DNA from: an uncultured Bacteroidales bacterium
Lineage (GTDB): Bacteria; Bacteroidota; Bacteroidia; Bacteroidales; Marinilabiliaceae
DNA: 34,589 nt
Direction of reading: 5' to 3'
Assembly: GCA_937892095.1 (NCBI GenBank)
Contig: CALAVC010000017.1
Location: 1-34,589 of the forward strand
A program made the translations under genes and the position numbers. Every line of letters starts with the position of its first letter. Within the stretch, counting starts at the first letter, position 1. Below are positions 16,761 to 24,128 of the stretch, piece by piece. The notes under the pieces were generated by a model. That model was not told the DNA's origin. It ran no database searches and saw only the letters and a program-made list of their open reading frames with translations.

Positions 16761-17225
16761 CTATTCGAGTGCCTTGGCTACTTCTTGTGTTTTTATTTTG
16801 TAGACGAAACAAGGGTTGCCATCTGCATCGAGCTTCTTAATTGTGCCTGCAAGAGCACGCTGTACCTTGACGTCAATATCTATCACGACTTCGGTTGAAT
16901 AGTCGGCTTTATCATATTCAAAAACGTCGTCCATTTCGTCGACTTTAAAACCAACCATTTCTTCTGCCCCTTTTTCGGAAGCTATGCCTACAACGACAAT
17001 GCACTGTTCTGGTAATGTGTCGCACGATTCCTTACCAATCAGGACACGAAAGTCGATGACTGGAATCATGTTGCCATGGTTGTTGATTATGCCACGAACG
17101 AAGTTTTTCGTCAAAGGCACTGGCGTTGGCTCGACATTTTCGAGTATGTGTCGGACGGCGTCGGTTTCAAAGGCAAAATATTCGCCGCCTACTTTGAACG
17201 ATGTGACTGAATTATTTTCTTCCAT
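16761..17225 (-). CDS. cheW: CheW adaptor protein (second copy)
   Basis: The 154-residue CheW-domain protein follows cheA by 15 bases. It shows the domain hallmarks: SFKVGGEYFAFETDAVRHIL, then NFVRGIINNHGNMIPVIDFRVLIG, where RGIINNHGN corresponds to the receptor/CheA interface, and VDEMDDVFEYD. Having two CheW proteins plus the CheA C-terminal CheW-like domain allows mixed signalling rings or separate assemblies with the receptor and with other partners. Which CheW pairs with which receptor cannot be told from sequence. Confidence 0.92.
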   Translation of the reverse strand: MEENNSVTSFKVGGEYFAFETDAVRHILENVEPTPVPLTKNFVRGIINNHGNMIPVIDFRVLIGKESCDTLPEQCIVVVGIASEKGAEEMVGFKVDEMDDVFEYDKADYSTEVVIDIDVKVQRALAGTIKKLDADGNPCFVYKIKTQEVAKALE

Positions 17226-17240
17226 AGTCGGTTTTTCTCG

Positions 17241-19784
17241 TTATTCTTTTCGGCGGATACGGAGTTGGTTGTAGTAATTTATCAATCTTCCCGTGTCGAT
17301 GATGAGCGATAGCGAGCCATCACCCATGACCGAAGCACCAGAAATCATATCGACGCTGCGCAGGAATCTGCCGAGTGGCTTGACAACAATTTGATATTCG
17401 CCTATGACAACATCGACAAGCATTCCAACGCGCTTGTCGCCCTGACCGACAATGAGCAACTTACCTTCTTGTCGGTCGAAGTCTTTGTTGTCAAATATCT
17501 TATTGAGATCGAGATATATCATTTGCTGTCCGTCGTAGGTAAAGAAGTTACCCATGCCACTAGGACTGAATGCGACTTCGGAAGGCTGGAGTATGCGTTC
17601 TACGTTGGACAAGGGGAAGACATATTGTTCGCCGTTTATTTTGGTAAGCAAGCCATCGATTATGGACAGCGTCATAGGAAGCTCCATGCTGATAGTGGTG
17701 CCCTTGTCGACTTCGGAGTCGATTGTTACCTCGCCACGTATTTCGGCAATTTTGCTTTTGACAACATCCATACCGACACCACGTCCTGAGACATCGCTAA
17801 TTTTTTCGGCCGTAGAGAAGCCGCTGGCAAAGATTAGGTTTAGCGTATCCTTTTTAGACAAGTTGGCGTTGGGATCGACAATACCTTTCTCGACTGCCTT
17901 TTTGAATATCTTAGCTGGGTCCATACCCTTACCATCGTCGGAGACCTGAACTACGACAGACGAACCCGAGTAGAATGCTTTGAGGAGTATGGTACCTGTC
18001 GGATTCTTACCTTTGGCGACACGCTCTTCGGGCATTTCGATACCGTGGTCGCCAGAATTGCGAATGATATGTAGTAGGGGGTCGGTAAGGTGGTCGATAA
18101 TGTTCTTATCGAGTTCTATTTCACCACCCTCGACAACGAATTCCATTTGTTTACCGAGCTTGTTGCAGAGGTCGCGGACGAGACGTTGGAAACGAATAAG
18201 TTCGCCTTGCAAGGGTATGAGGCTTATGGAGAAAGAATTTTCGCGCAATTGGCGAGTAATCTTTTCCATTTGCTCGGCAATGGATATGAGGCTTTGGTCG
18301 TCTTGCTTGCCGGCAAGCAGGTTAAGTTGCGCCTGCATGGTGACAAGTTCGCTGACAGCGTTTACGAGGTCGTCAATCTTGTCGGACGAGACACGTATGC
18401 TCGATATTTTATTGTCCTGAGGTTTAGCAGCGCCACCAGTTGAAGTGGTGGCAGGCTTGGCGGCAGGGGCTGATGTTGACTTAGTTGGTTGCGCTGGTTG
18501 CTGCGCAACTTCCTGAGGTTTAGCCTTGGGCTTGAAGTCGGCAAAGTCTTCGGCTTTGAGCTCTGTTTGTGTCTCGATGGCTCGACTAATGAGAGGAGTT
18601 AGTTTGTCAGAATCGCCAAGGATGTCGGCGTTGGGCAAACGCTTAACCTCCATCTTACACTCATCTTCGACAAAGATGAAGACATCTTGTATTTCGTTTT
18701 CGTCTTGTTCGGTAGAGAGTATGACTTGCCACTTGGCATATAGGTTGAGTGGCTCAAGTTTGTCGAGTGCAGGGACTTTACTTGTAAAGGCAAGGGTTTT
18801 GTACTCACCGAGGGCGGTGAGATCGTCGAGCATGAAGAGTGGGTTGGTGCCGTTGTTGAGCAGACTCTCGAAGGGAGCAAACGTTACGAGATAGTTTCGC
18901 GGACCTTTTCCTTCTTCTTTGTTTGTTTCTTTTGGCTTGAAGTCGGCAAAGTCTTCGGCAGTGAGTTCTGTTTGCGTTTCAACAGCACGGCTGATGATGG
19001 CATGCAGTTTCTCAGTGTCGCCAAGGATGTCGGCATTGGGCAACCGCTTTATTTCCATCTTGCACTCATCTTCGACAAAGATGAAGACGTCTTGTATTTC
19101 GTTTTCGTCTTGTTCGGTAGAGAGGATGACTTGCCACTTAGCATATAGGTTGAGAGGCTCGAGTTTATCGAGTGCTGGGACTGCACCTGTAAAAGCTACG
19201 GTCTTATACTCACCGAGTGCGGTGAGGTCATCGAGCATAAAGAGAGGGTTGGTGCCGTTGTTGAGCAAGCTCTCGAAAGGAGTGAAAGTTACGAGATAGT
19301 TTCGCGGACCTTTTTCTTCTTCTTTTGCTTTGGTAGCTTCGGTTGCCTGCTGGGCGGCGAGGCGTGCTTTGTCTTTGCTACTTAGAGTAAGTTGTTGACC
19401 TTCGGGGAAGTAGTGAGTTATTTTGGCAATGTAGTCTTTCTGACGTTGAATATCGGCAGGGTCGGTGAGGGTGCCTTCGCCGACGTCGAGAAGTAGACGG
19501 ATATAGTCGAGGCTCTCGAAGGTGAGCGAGATTATGTCTTTACTTACAGCGAGCTTGTCGTTTCGGATAAGGTCGTAGAGGGTCTCGAGGTTGTGGGTAA
19601 AATGGCTAAGGTCGTTAAAACCAAACATTGCACCACTACCTTTGATGGTGTGCATGGCACGGAACAATCGTTCGATGATTTCCTTGTTTTCGGGCTCTCT
19701 TTCGAGGTCGAAAAGGGATTCTTCGATGATGACGATATTGTCTTGCGCCTCTTCTACGAACTTTTGTTGAAACTTATCAAGCAT
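17241..19784 (-). CDS. cheA: Chemotaxis histidine kinase CheA with tandem duplicated P2-position domain
   Basis: An 847-residue CheA, larger than usual (about 650). The Hpt (P1) domain has H45 in MHTIKGSGAMFGF. Two nearly identical modules follow at about 158-285 and 293-420, each with RNYLVTF, NPLFMLDDLTALGEYKT and FIFVEDECKME. A Pro/Ala/Thr linker (425-457) leads to the P3 dimerisation helices (about 465-520) and the P4 kinase core with N box HIIRNSGDHGIE (572-583), DDGKGMD and GRGVGMDVV. A P5 CheW-like regulatory domain ends the protein. The modules sit where P2, the CheY/CheB docking domain, normally lies. All catalytic boxes are intact. It is preceded by cheY (111-base gap) and followed by two cheW genes. 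Confidence 0.97.
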   Translation of the reverse strand: MLDKFQQKFVEEAQDNIVIIEESLFDLEREPENKEIIERLFRAMHTIKGSGAMFGFNDLSHFTHNLETLYDLIRNDKLAVSKDIISLTFESLDYIRLLLDVGEGTLTDPADIQRQKDYIAKITHYFPEGQQLTLSSKDKARLAAQQATEATKAKEEEKGPRNYLVTFTPFESLLNNGTNPLFMLDDLTALGEYKTVAFTGAVPALDKLEPLNLYAKWQVILSTEQDENEIQDVFIFVEDECKMEIKRLPNADILGDTEKLHAIISRAVETQTELTAEDFADFKPKETNKEEGKGPRNYLVTFAPFESLLNNGTNPLFMLDDLTALGEYKTLAFTSKVPALDKLEPLNLYAKWQVILSTEQDENEIQDVFIFVEDECKMEVKRLPNADILGDSDKLTPLISRAIETQTELKAEDFADFKPKAKPQEVAQQPAQPTKSTSAPAAKPATTSTGGAAKPQDNKISSIRVSSDKIDDLVNAVSELVTMQAQLNLLAGKQDDQSLISIAEQMEKITRQLRENSFSISLIPLQGELIRFQRLVRDLCNKLGKQMEFVVEGGEIELDKNIIDHLTDPLLHIIRNSGDHGIEMPEERVAKGKNPTGTILLKAFYSGSSVVVQVSDDGKGMDPAKIFKKAVEKGIVDPNANLSKKDTLNLIFASGFSTAEKISDVSGRGVGMDVVKSKIAEIRGEVTIDSEVDKGTTISMELPMTLSIIDGLLTKINGEQYVFPLSNVERILQPSEVAFSPSGMGNFFTYDGQQMIYLDLNKIFDNKDFDRQEGKLLIVGQGDKRVGMLVDVVIGEYQIVVKPLGRFLRSVDMISGASVMGDGSLSLIIDTGRLINYYNQLRIRRKE
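18529..18920. repeat. Intragenic direct repeat in cheA, membrane-distal copy (second module)
   Basis: This 392-base segment encodes the second P2-position module of CheA and repeats the segment at 18934-19325 with an exact offset of 405 bases (135 codons). Long stretches are identical at DNA level, for example the part encoding EQDENEIQDVFIFVEDECK. This indicates a recent duplication or gene conversion. Confidence 0.92.
18934..19325. repeat. Intragenic direct repeat in cheA, first module
   Basis: Partner of the repeat at 18529-18920. The proteins encoded by the two copies differ at about 12 of roughly 127 positions, clustered in two short stretches (around FTGAV/FTSKV and TEKLHAI/SDKLTPL). 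The reading frame is preserved across both copies. Confidence 0.92.
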
Positions 19785-19895
19785 AGTGCTTTTATTAGAT
19801 TGCCTCTTGTATTATATGGAGAACTATGGTGTGAGATTGACGAACCGACAAGTTTTTTGCCGGATGATACTCACATATTTTGCGTGCGAACTCTA

Positions 19896-20261
19896 TTAGC
19901 GAAGGACTCGCGAGATGGCACTAAGAAGCTTAGCGGGCACGAAAGGCTTGATGATCCAGCCTGTGGCACCAGCTTCTTTTGCTTCCATTTTTTTCTCGGT
20001 TTGGCTTTCAGTGGTAAGGAACAAGATTGGGATGTGTTTATACTCATCTATTTCGCGAATCTTACGAATGAGTCCGAGGCCGTCGAGGTTGGGCATGTGG
20101 AGGTCGGTGATTACGATGTCGATTGTACGTCCATCGAGGTACTTGAGGGCATCTTCACCGTCGACACCGACGAGGACATCGAATCCTTCTTGCGAAAGGG
20201 TGTAGTTGACCACTTCGCGGATTGCCTCAGAGTCGTCTACAATCAAAACTGTCTTTGCCAT
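19896..20261 (-). CDS. cheY: CheY-like single-domain response regulator
   Basis: A 121-residue stand-alone receiver. The acidic residues D9/D10, phosphoacceptor D53 (IVITDLHMPNLDG), T83 and K105 (WIIKPF) are all present. It is expected to accept phosphate from CheA and carry the signal to the output. It sits between the STAS-domain gene (25 bases upstream) and cheA, as in many che operons. No flagellar motor gene is in view, so its target may be a gliding, pilus or regulatory partner, or the other regulators encoded in this locus. Confidence 0.95.
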   Translation of the reverse strand: MAKTVLIVDDSEAIREVVNYTLSQEGFDVLVGVDGEDALKYLDGRTIDIVITDLHMPNLDGLGLIRKIREIDEYKHIPILFLTTESQTEKKMEAKEAGATGWIIKPFVPAKLLSAISRVLR

Positions 20262-20286
20262 AGTTGTATGTTGTGTGTATTTTTTG

Positions 20287-20601
20287 TTAAGCGATATTAA
20301 ATTCTTTGTCGAAACCGCTCTTGACGATGAGGAGTTTGAGGTCTTCTTTGAGCGTTGAGGATATTTCGAACTTCTTGTTGGCTGCTACGCAGGAGTGCTT
20401 TATGGCTACGAGCAACTGAATGAAAGTCATGTCGATATTATTAGGATTATCGATGACTACTGCCGTATCGGATGGCTGAGCGAGTGCATTTTTTACTTCG
20501 GCAACGACCTTGTCGGCATGATTGATAACGAGATCGCCCGAGAAAGTTAGTTGTTTCTTTCCATCGACATCGGCAATCTTGAGTGAATAGACACTTGCCA
20601 T
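20287..20601 (-). CDS. STAS-domain protein (anti-sigma-factor-antagonist-like)
   Basis: A 104-residue protein with the beta/alpha pattern of a STAS domain: LTFSGDLVINHADKVVAEV, AVVIDNPNNIDMTFIQLLVA and a last helix near LKLLIVKSGF. In SpoIIAA-type proteins the loop before this helix reads D-S-S-G with the second Ser phosphorylated. Here the corresponding positions are D57-M58-T59-F60, so T59 could be the phosphosite. STAS proteins are controlled by a GHKL Ser/Thr kinase and a PP2C phosphatase, and this operon encodes one of each at its far end. STAS proteins also occur in che clusters of other bacteria with unclear roles. It lies between the MCP and cheY. Confidence 0.8.
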   Translation of the reverse strand: MASVYSLKIADVDGKKQLTFSGDLVINHADKVVAEVKNALAQPSDTAVVIDNPNNIDMTFIQLLVAIKHSCVAANKKFEISSTLKEDLKLLIVKSGFDKEFNIA

Positions 20602-20652
20602 GACCTTCGTGTTTATTTAAGATGAGATGTTTTGTTTTGAGAAGTAGTGGGT

Positions 20653-22419
20653 TTAGAACTTTTCGTAGTTATCGAGATCGAACTCTTTGCCACCAGAGAA
20701 GTTTCCACCGAGGTTTATTTTCACTCCTGTTACATTATCGTCGTTAGAGGAGGTGTTAATGCTTTGCGCAGGGGTTGAATCGGACTGACGCGCTACTGAG
20801 GGTTCTTCGGCAGTAGGTGCTTGCTCAACGGTATTGTCGACTGTGTTGTGATGAGTGTCGTTTTCATCGAGTTTGAAGTAACCGACTGCACGCTTGAGGT
20901 TGTCGGCAAGGGTGCTTAGGTGAGCAGAACTATTGGTTAGTTCATCGGAGCTTGAAGCATTTTCTTGCGTGATGACGTTGAGGTTCTGCATAGCCATATT
21001 AATTTGCTCGGCACCTGTTTTTTGCTCTATGCTGGCAGCAGATATTTCTTTGATGAGGATGGTTGTTTTTTCGATGTCGGGGACGAGCGCTTTGGCTTTT
21101 TCACCTGCCATTTGCGTTACCTTGAGACCTTTATTGACGAGGGTAACTATCTCATTGGCAGCTTGCTTGCTTCGCTCGGCAAGTTTACGAACTTCGGCTG
21201 CGACGACTGAGAATCCACGTCCTTGTTCACCTGCACGAACGGCTTCGACTGCTGCATTGAGCGCAAGAATGTTTGTCTGGAAGGCTATATCGGAGATGAT
21301 GGATATTTTCTCGGAGATGGTCCTCATAGCTTCGGCTGCTTCGCCAGAATACTGACTTGAAAGGTTGACGTTTTCGACGGTGGAAGCTGTTAGCTTTTCG
21401 GTTGCTATGGCATTCTCGGTGTTCTGGTCGATATTGGCAACCATTTCTTCAATGGCTGTGGAGACTTCTTCGGCAGAGGCTGCTTGTTCGGAAGCACCTT
21501 TGCTAAGCTTCATACTTGAGTCTTTAAGGGATACACCTGAAGAGACAAGTTCGTTGGCGTTTTCTTCGATGGACTGAACTGTGCTTTGCAGGTTGTTGAC
21601 CATGCCTTGTAGCGCTCCAGATAGTTGACCAATTTCGTCGTTGCTGGTTACATCGAGAGAGACTGTGAGGTCGCCACGTCCGATGGCTTCAGCGAAAGCA
21701 ACGCCTTTTTTGAGAGGGGTTACGATGCTTTGGTAGAGCATTCGCCCGATGGCGACAGCTGCAATCATGACGAGAATGCTGACAATTATAGCGAGAGCAA
21801 GCTGCAGTGTTGAGTAGCGCGAGATGCTAGTACGGATGTCGTTGCACTTGTCATCGCATATCTTATCGAGCGAAGACATAAGTGCTTGGATTTCAACTTC
21901 GCCACGCTCGAGGTCGCCATTACTACCAACAAGGTCTTCACTTTCCATTAACAATATGGGGTCGTCGTAGGAGTCGAAAGAAGATAGGTTGTTCATGACG
22001 GTGCGTTCCATGTCGAAGAAGGCGTGTATGCGTTCGTCGGCTATGGCAAGGGTGTCGGTGAACTCTTTTTCCCAGTTTGATGTTTTGGACTTTACATCGG
22101 TAAGGATTATTTCAAAATCGTGGTCGATTATATTCTTGAGTTTTACTTTGTCGGGCGTATTGGGTTGGTGGTCGACAAAGACCCAGTTGACGGCTAAGCG
22201 TCGGCTTTCGGTCAGCTTAATCATCATTTCTTCGAGATTGGCCTTGACGGGCAGATACTCGTTGGTCTCTTTATCTTGCAAGTGTCGGGTGTAGATGTGT
22301 GTACCTACGGTGAGCACAGCATTGAGCAGAATGAGAGCACATATAGCGCCGAAGCTACTGATAAGCTTCTGACCGATGTTCATCTCTTTGACGTTGAGAT
22401 TGAGCGAACCTATTTTCAT
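20653..22419 (-). CDS. Methyl-accepting chemotaxis protein
   Basis: A 588-residue chemoreceptor with a membrane helix (about 19-41), a periplasmic region of about 165 residues predicted mostly helical (four-helix-bundle type) and a second membrane helix (about 206-226). HAMP (227-280) and the long signalling coiled coil (about 300-512) follow, with hairpin tip SDIAFQTNILALNAAVEA at 376-393. After the coiled coil comes a flexible polar tail of about 70 residues ending in NYEKF. This fits the CheR-tether pattern (aromatic, two residues, aromatic at the C-terminus), like NWETF of E. coli Tar. It is the only MCP in the window and follows the YfiR-like gene by 13 bases. The ligand is unknown. Confidence 0.95.
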   Translation of the reverse strand: MKIGSLNLNVKEMNIGQKLISSFGAICALILLNAVLTVGTHIYTRHLQDKETNEYLPVKANLEEMMIKLTESRRLAVNWVFVDHQPNTPDKVKLKNIIDHDFEIILTDVKSKTSNWEKEFTDTLAIADERIHAFFDMERTVMNNLSSFDSYDDPILLMESEDLVGSNGDLERGEVEIQALMSSLDKICDDKCNDIRTSISRYSTLQLALAIIVSILVMIAAVAIGRMLYQSIVTPLKKGVAFAEAIGRGDLTVSLDVTSNDEIGQLSGALQGMVNNLQSTVQSIEENANELVSSGVSLKDSSMKLSKGASEQAASAEEVSTAIEEMVANIDQNTENAIATEKLTASTVENVNLSSQYSGEAAEAMRTISEKISIISDIAFQTNILALNAAVEAVRAGEQGRGFSVVAAEVRKLAERSKQAANEIVTLVNKGLKVTQMAGEKAKALVPDIEKTTILIKEISAASIEQKTGAEQINMAMQNLNVITQENASSSDELTNSSAHLSTLADNLKRAVGYFKLDENDTHHNTVDNTVEQAPTAEEPSVARQSDSTPAQSINTSSNDDNVTGVKINLGGNFSGGKEFDLDNYEKF

Positions 22420-22432
22420 TTTAGTTAACGTT

Positions 22433-22954
22433 TTACAAATTTATGGCAGCGGTCATATCTGTCAGTTTTTGGCTAAACTGGATATTGGACACTGCGGCAT
22501 TCTGTTTGCTAAGTTCGAAGCGGAGTTTACTTTCGCGAATGACGAAATTTATCATTGAGCCATTCTTGACGGCACCTTCTTCTTCGGTTATGATGAGCGT
22601 ATCTTTGCCGACTTTATCGAGCAAGGCTGGTGCATTCTTGCCAAAGTTGACATTGTGGCTGACGTAGATTACCTGACAATCTTCGACTTCGGCTACAGAC
22701 TTGAAGTTTTTAACAACGACGTCTTGGAATCCGAACTTCTTGCCTGCTGACTGATTGGTAAGCATATTGGCGAGGTCGCGGTCGCGAATGACACCGATGA
22801 CGAAATCGCCTTGACGAGCACTTTCGCTCCATCCGAGATAGCGGATGAAAGAGAGCGTAAGGAGCGCTTTGGGCTTCGTGAGCTGATCTTGAGCTTCGGC
22901 ACGATGTGCGAAGCAAGTTAGAACGAGCAGTATAGAGAGTATAACTTTGTTCAT
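22433..22954 (-). CDS. YfiR-like periplasmic protein (DUF4154 family)
   Basis: A 173-residue protein with a clear Sec signal peptide (hydrophobic 4-15, likely cleavage after AEA at 21). The mature part shows the DUF4154/YfiR layout: LTLSFIRYLGWSES, FVIGVIRDRDLANML, a middle VKNFKSVAEVEDCQVIYVS and the final TLIITEEEGAVKNGSMINFV with IQFSQKLTDM. In Pseudomonas, YfiR is a periplasmic repressor of the diguanylate cyclase YfiN. No GGDEF protein is encoded here. As first gene of the operon and only 13 bases before the MCP, it more likely works with the MCP periplasmic domain or the sensor proteins as a ligand-binding or redox-sensing partner. That link is inference. Confidence 0.82.
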   Translation of the reverse strand: MNKVILSILLVLTCFAHRAEAQDQLTKPKALLTLSFIRYLGWSESARQGDFVIGVIRDRDLANMLTNQSAGKKFGFQDVVVKNFKSVAEVEDCQVIYVSHNVNFGKNAPALLDKVGKDTLIITEEEGAVKNGSMINFVIRESKLRFELSKQNAAVSNIQFSQKLTDMTAAINL

Positions 22955-23006
22955 AGGTCTCTCGTTTTTATTGTTTGATTAGTGTGTGTTGTTAATTTGC
23001 GTGTTT

Positions 23007-23063
23007 GACATGCATTTAGGTGTGTCTTATTTTATTAACAAAAAGCGTGCATAAATGCATGTC
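23007..23063 (-). repeat. Perfect 12-bp inverted repeat at the 5' end of the che operon leader
   Basis: GACATGCATTTA at 23007-23018 is perfectly complementary to TAAATGCATGTC at 23052-23063, with a 33-base A/T-rich loop. It starts about 3-5 bases after the predicted transcription start of the promoter at 23072-23102, so the mRNA would begin with this stem-loop. It may protect the long mRNA, control translation, or be a protein operator at the start site. It lies in the 133-base gap between ribF and the YfiR-like gene. Confidence 0.65.
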
Positions 23064-23071
23064 GCAATTGC

Positions 23072-23102
23072 CAAAGTTAATAAATTGTCAATGAAAATCA
23101 AA
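23072..23102 (-). promoter_or_regulatory. Strong putative promoter of the chemosensory operon
   Basis: On the minus strand TTTG (23102-23099) is followed after exactly 19 bases by TAACTTTG (23079-23072), a full match to the Bacteroidetes -33/-7 pattern. It overlaps the last codons of ribF. The predicted start near 23066 gives a leader of about 110 bases before the YfiR-like gene. It is the best promoter in the window and precedes eighteen same-strand genes. Confidence 0.75.
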
Positions 23103-24053
23103 CCACGCGAATAGGTTTGTTAAATTTTGTAGAGACAATTTTGCTCTGATTTGTTGCTCGTCTTTTTGGATTTGTTCTTTTAGTTGGTTGGTATTGTCGA
23201 ATTTTTGTTCGTTGCGTATCTTGGACAAGAAAAGTAGGCTTAGTTCTTGTCCGTATATTTGGTTGTCGTAGTCGATGATGTGCGCTTCGAGTCGTCGGTC
23301 GGAAGAGGCGAGTGTGGGTCGGGTGCCGATGTTGACTATAGCAAGATGTGTCTGACTATCGTCGGTACGAGCGAGAGCAGCATAGACGCCATCGGCTGGA
23401 AGTTGTTTGTCGGGGTTGACATTGAGGTTGGCTGTTGGGGCATTGAGAGTGCGTCCGAGAGCATCGCCATGGACTACTTTGCCACAGACAAGATATGGTC
23501 GGCCAAGAAGTGTGTTGGCTAACTCGATGTTACCTTCGGAGAGCGCACGACGCACTTCGGAACTGCTTATCTTGGTTACGTGTGGCAGAGTGAATTGCTG
23601 CTGGCGTTCGGCAATGAGACCTTCGTCGGTGGCTATGCGGATGTAGTCGTCGGGATTAAGGTTGTCGGAGCCGAAGCGATGATTGTAGCCCAAGAGGAGT
23701 AGTCGGACGGAGAGTTGGTCGCGAAGGTAGTTGGCTATGAATTGACGTGCGGAGAGGTCGGAAAATTGACGTGTAAAAGGGAGGACAAGTAACCTATCGA
23801 CACCAAGAGAGCTGATGAGCGATGTTCGCTCGGAGAGAGTCGTGAGAAGCCCAACACGGTCGTTGCCTTTGGAGAGGACGACACGAGGGTGTGGGTGAAG
23901 AGTTACGACGAGCGAGAGCAAGCCACGGTTGTGAGCTTCGGCGGTTAGCTGACGCAAAAGGGACTGATGTCCGAGGTGAACACCATCGAAGAGTCCCACT
24001 GTTGCGACAGAGGGCTTGCCATCGTAGGCAGATATGTCTGTATATACGTTCAT
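23088..24053 (-). CDS. ribF: Bifunctional riboflavin kinase/FAD synthetase
   Basis: RibF phosphorylates riboflavin to FMN and adenylates FMN to FAD. With the chosen ATG at 24053 the protein has 321 residues, the usual size; an upstream TTG would add 23 poorly conserved residues. The N-terminal FAD-synthetase domain has VGLFDGVHLGHQ (19-30), LLLGYNHRFG and ISSSEVRRAL. The C-terminal riboflavin kinase domain has GRPYLVCGKVVHGDALGRTL, PTANLNV and ADGVYAA. It lies 75 bases after the GH2 gene on the same strand. Its 3' end overlaps the promoter of the che operon. Confidence 0.96.
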   Translation of the reverse strand: MNVYTDISAYDGKPSVATVGLFDGVHLGHQSLLRQLTAEAHNRGLLSLVVTLHPHPRVVLSKGNDRVGLLTTLSERTSLISSLGVDRLLVLPFTRQFSDLSARQFIANYLRDQLSVRLLLLGYNHRFGSDNLNPDDYIRIATDEGLIAERQQQFTLPHVTKISSSEVRRALSEGNIELANTLLGRPYLVCGKVVHGDALGRTLNAPTANLNVNPDKQLPADGVYAALARTDDSQTHLAIVNIGTRPTLASSDRRLEAHIIDYDNQIYGQELSLLFLSKIRNEQKFDNTNQLKEQIQKDEQQIRAKLSLQNLTNLFAWFDFH

Positions 24054-24096
24054 TGGGGGTGTTTGGTGAACCGTCAATGCTTGTGATGTCTTATTA

Positions 24097-24113
24097 CGCA
24101 CGTGTGGCGTGCG
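24097..24113. terminator. Small G/C-rich hairpin between GH2 gene and ribF
   Basis: CGCACG at 24097-24102 pairs with CGTGCG at 24108-24113 around five bases, in the 75-base gap after the GH2 stop. There is no T-run after it on the minus strand, so it could be a weak terminator, a processing site or nothing. Confidence 0.3.
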
Positions 24114-24128
24114 AGGTTGCAAAGATTT

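Noticed and set aside
19593..20300. A 235-codon plus-strand open frame opposite cheA and cheY
   Set aside because: It spans the antisense of two well-supported genes and the gap between them, with no recognisable domain.
4140..22954. Diguanylate cyclase or SiaC/SiaD homologue that would complete a classical Sia or Yfi system
   Set aside because: No GGDEF domain and no DUF1987-type protein was found in any frame of the locus. Only the STAS protein is a plausible partner.
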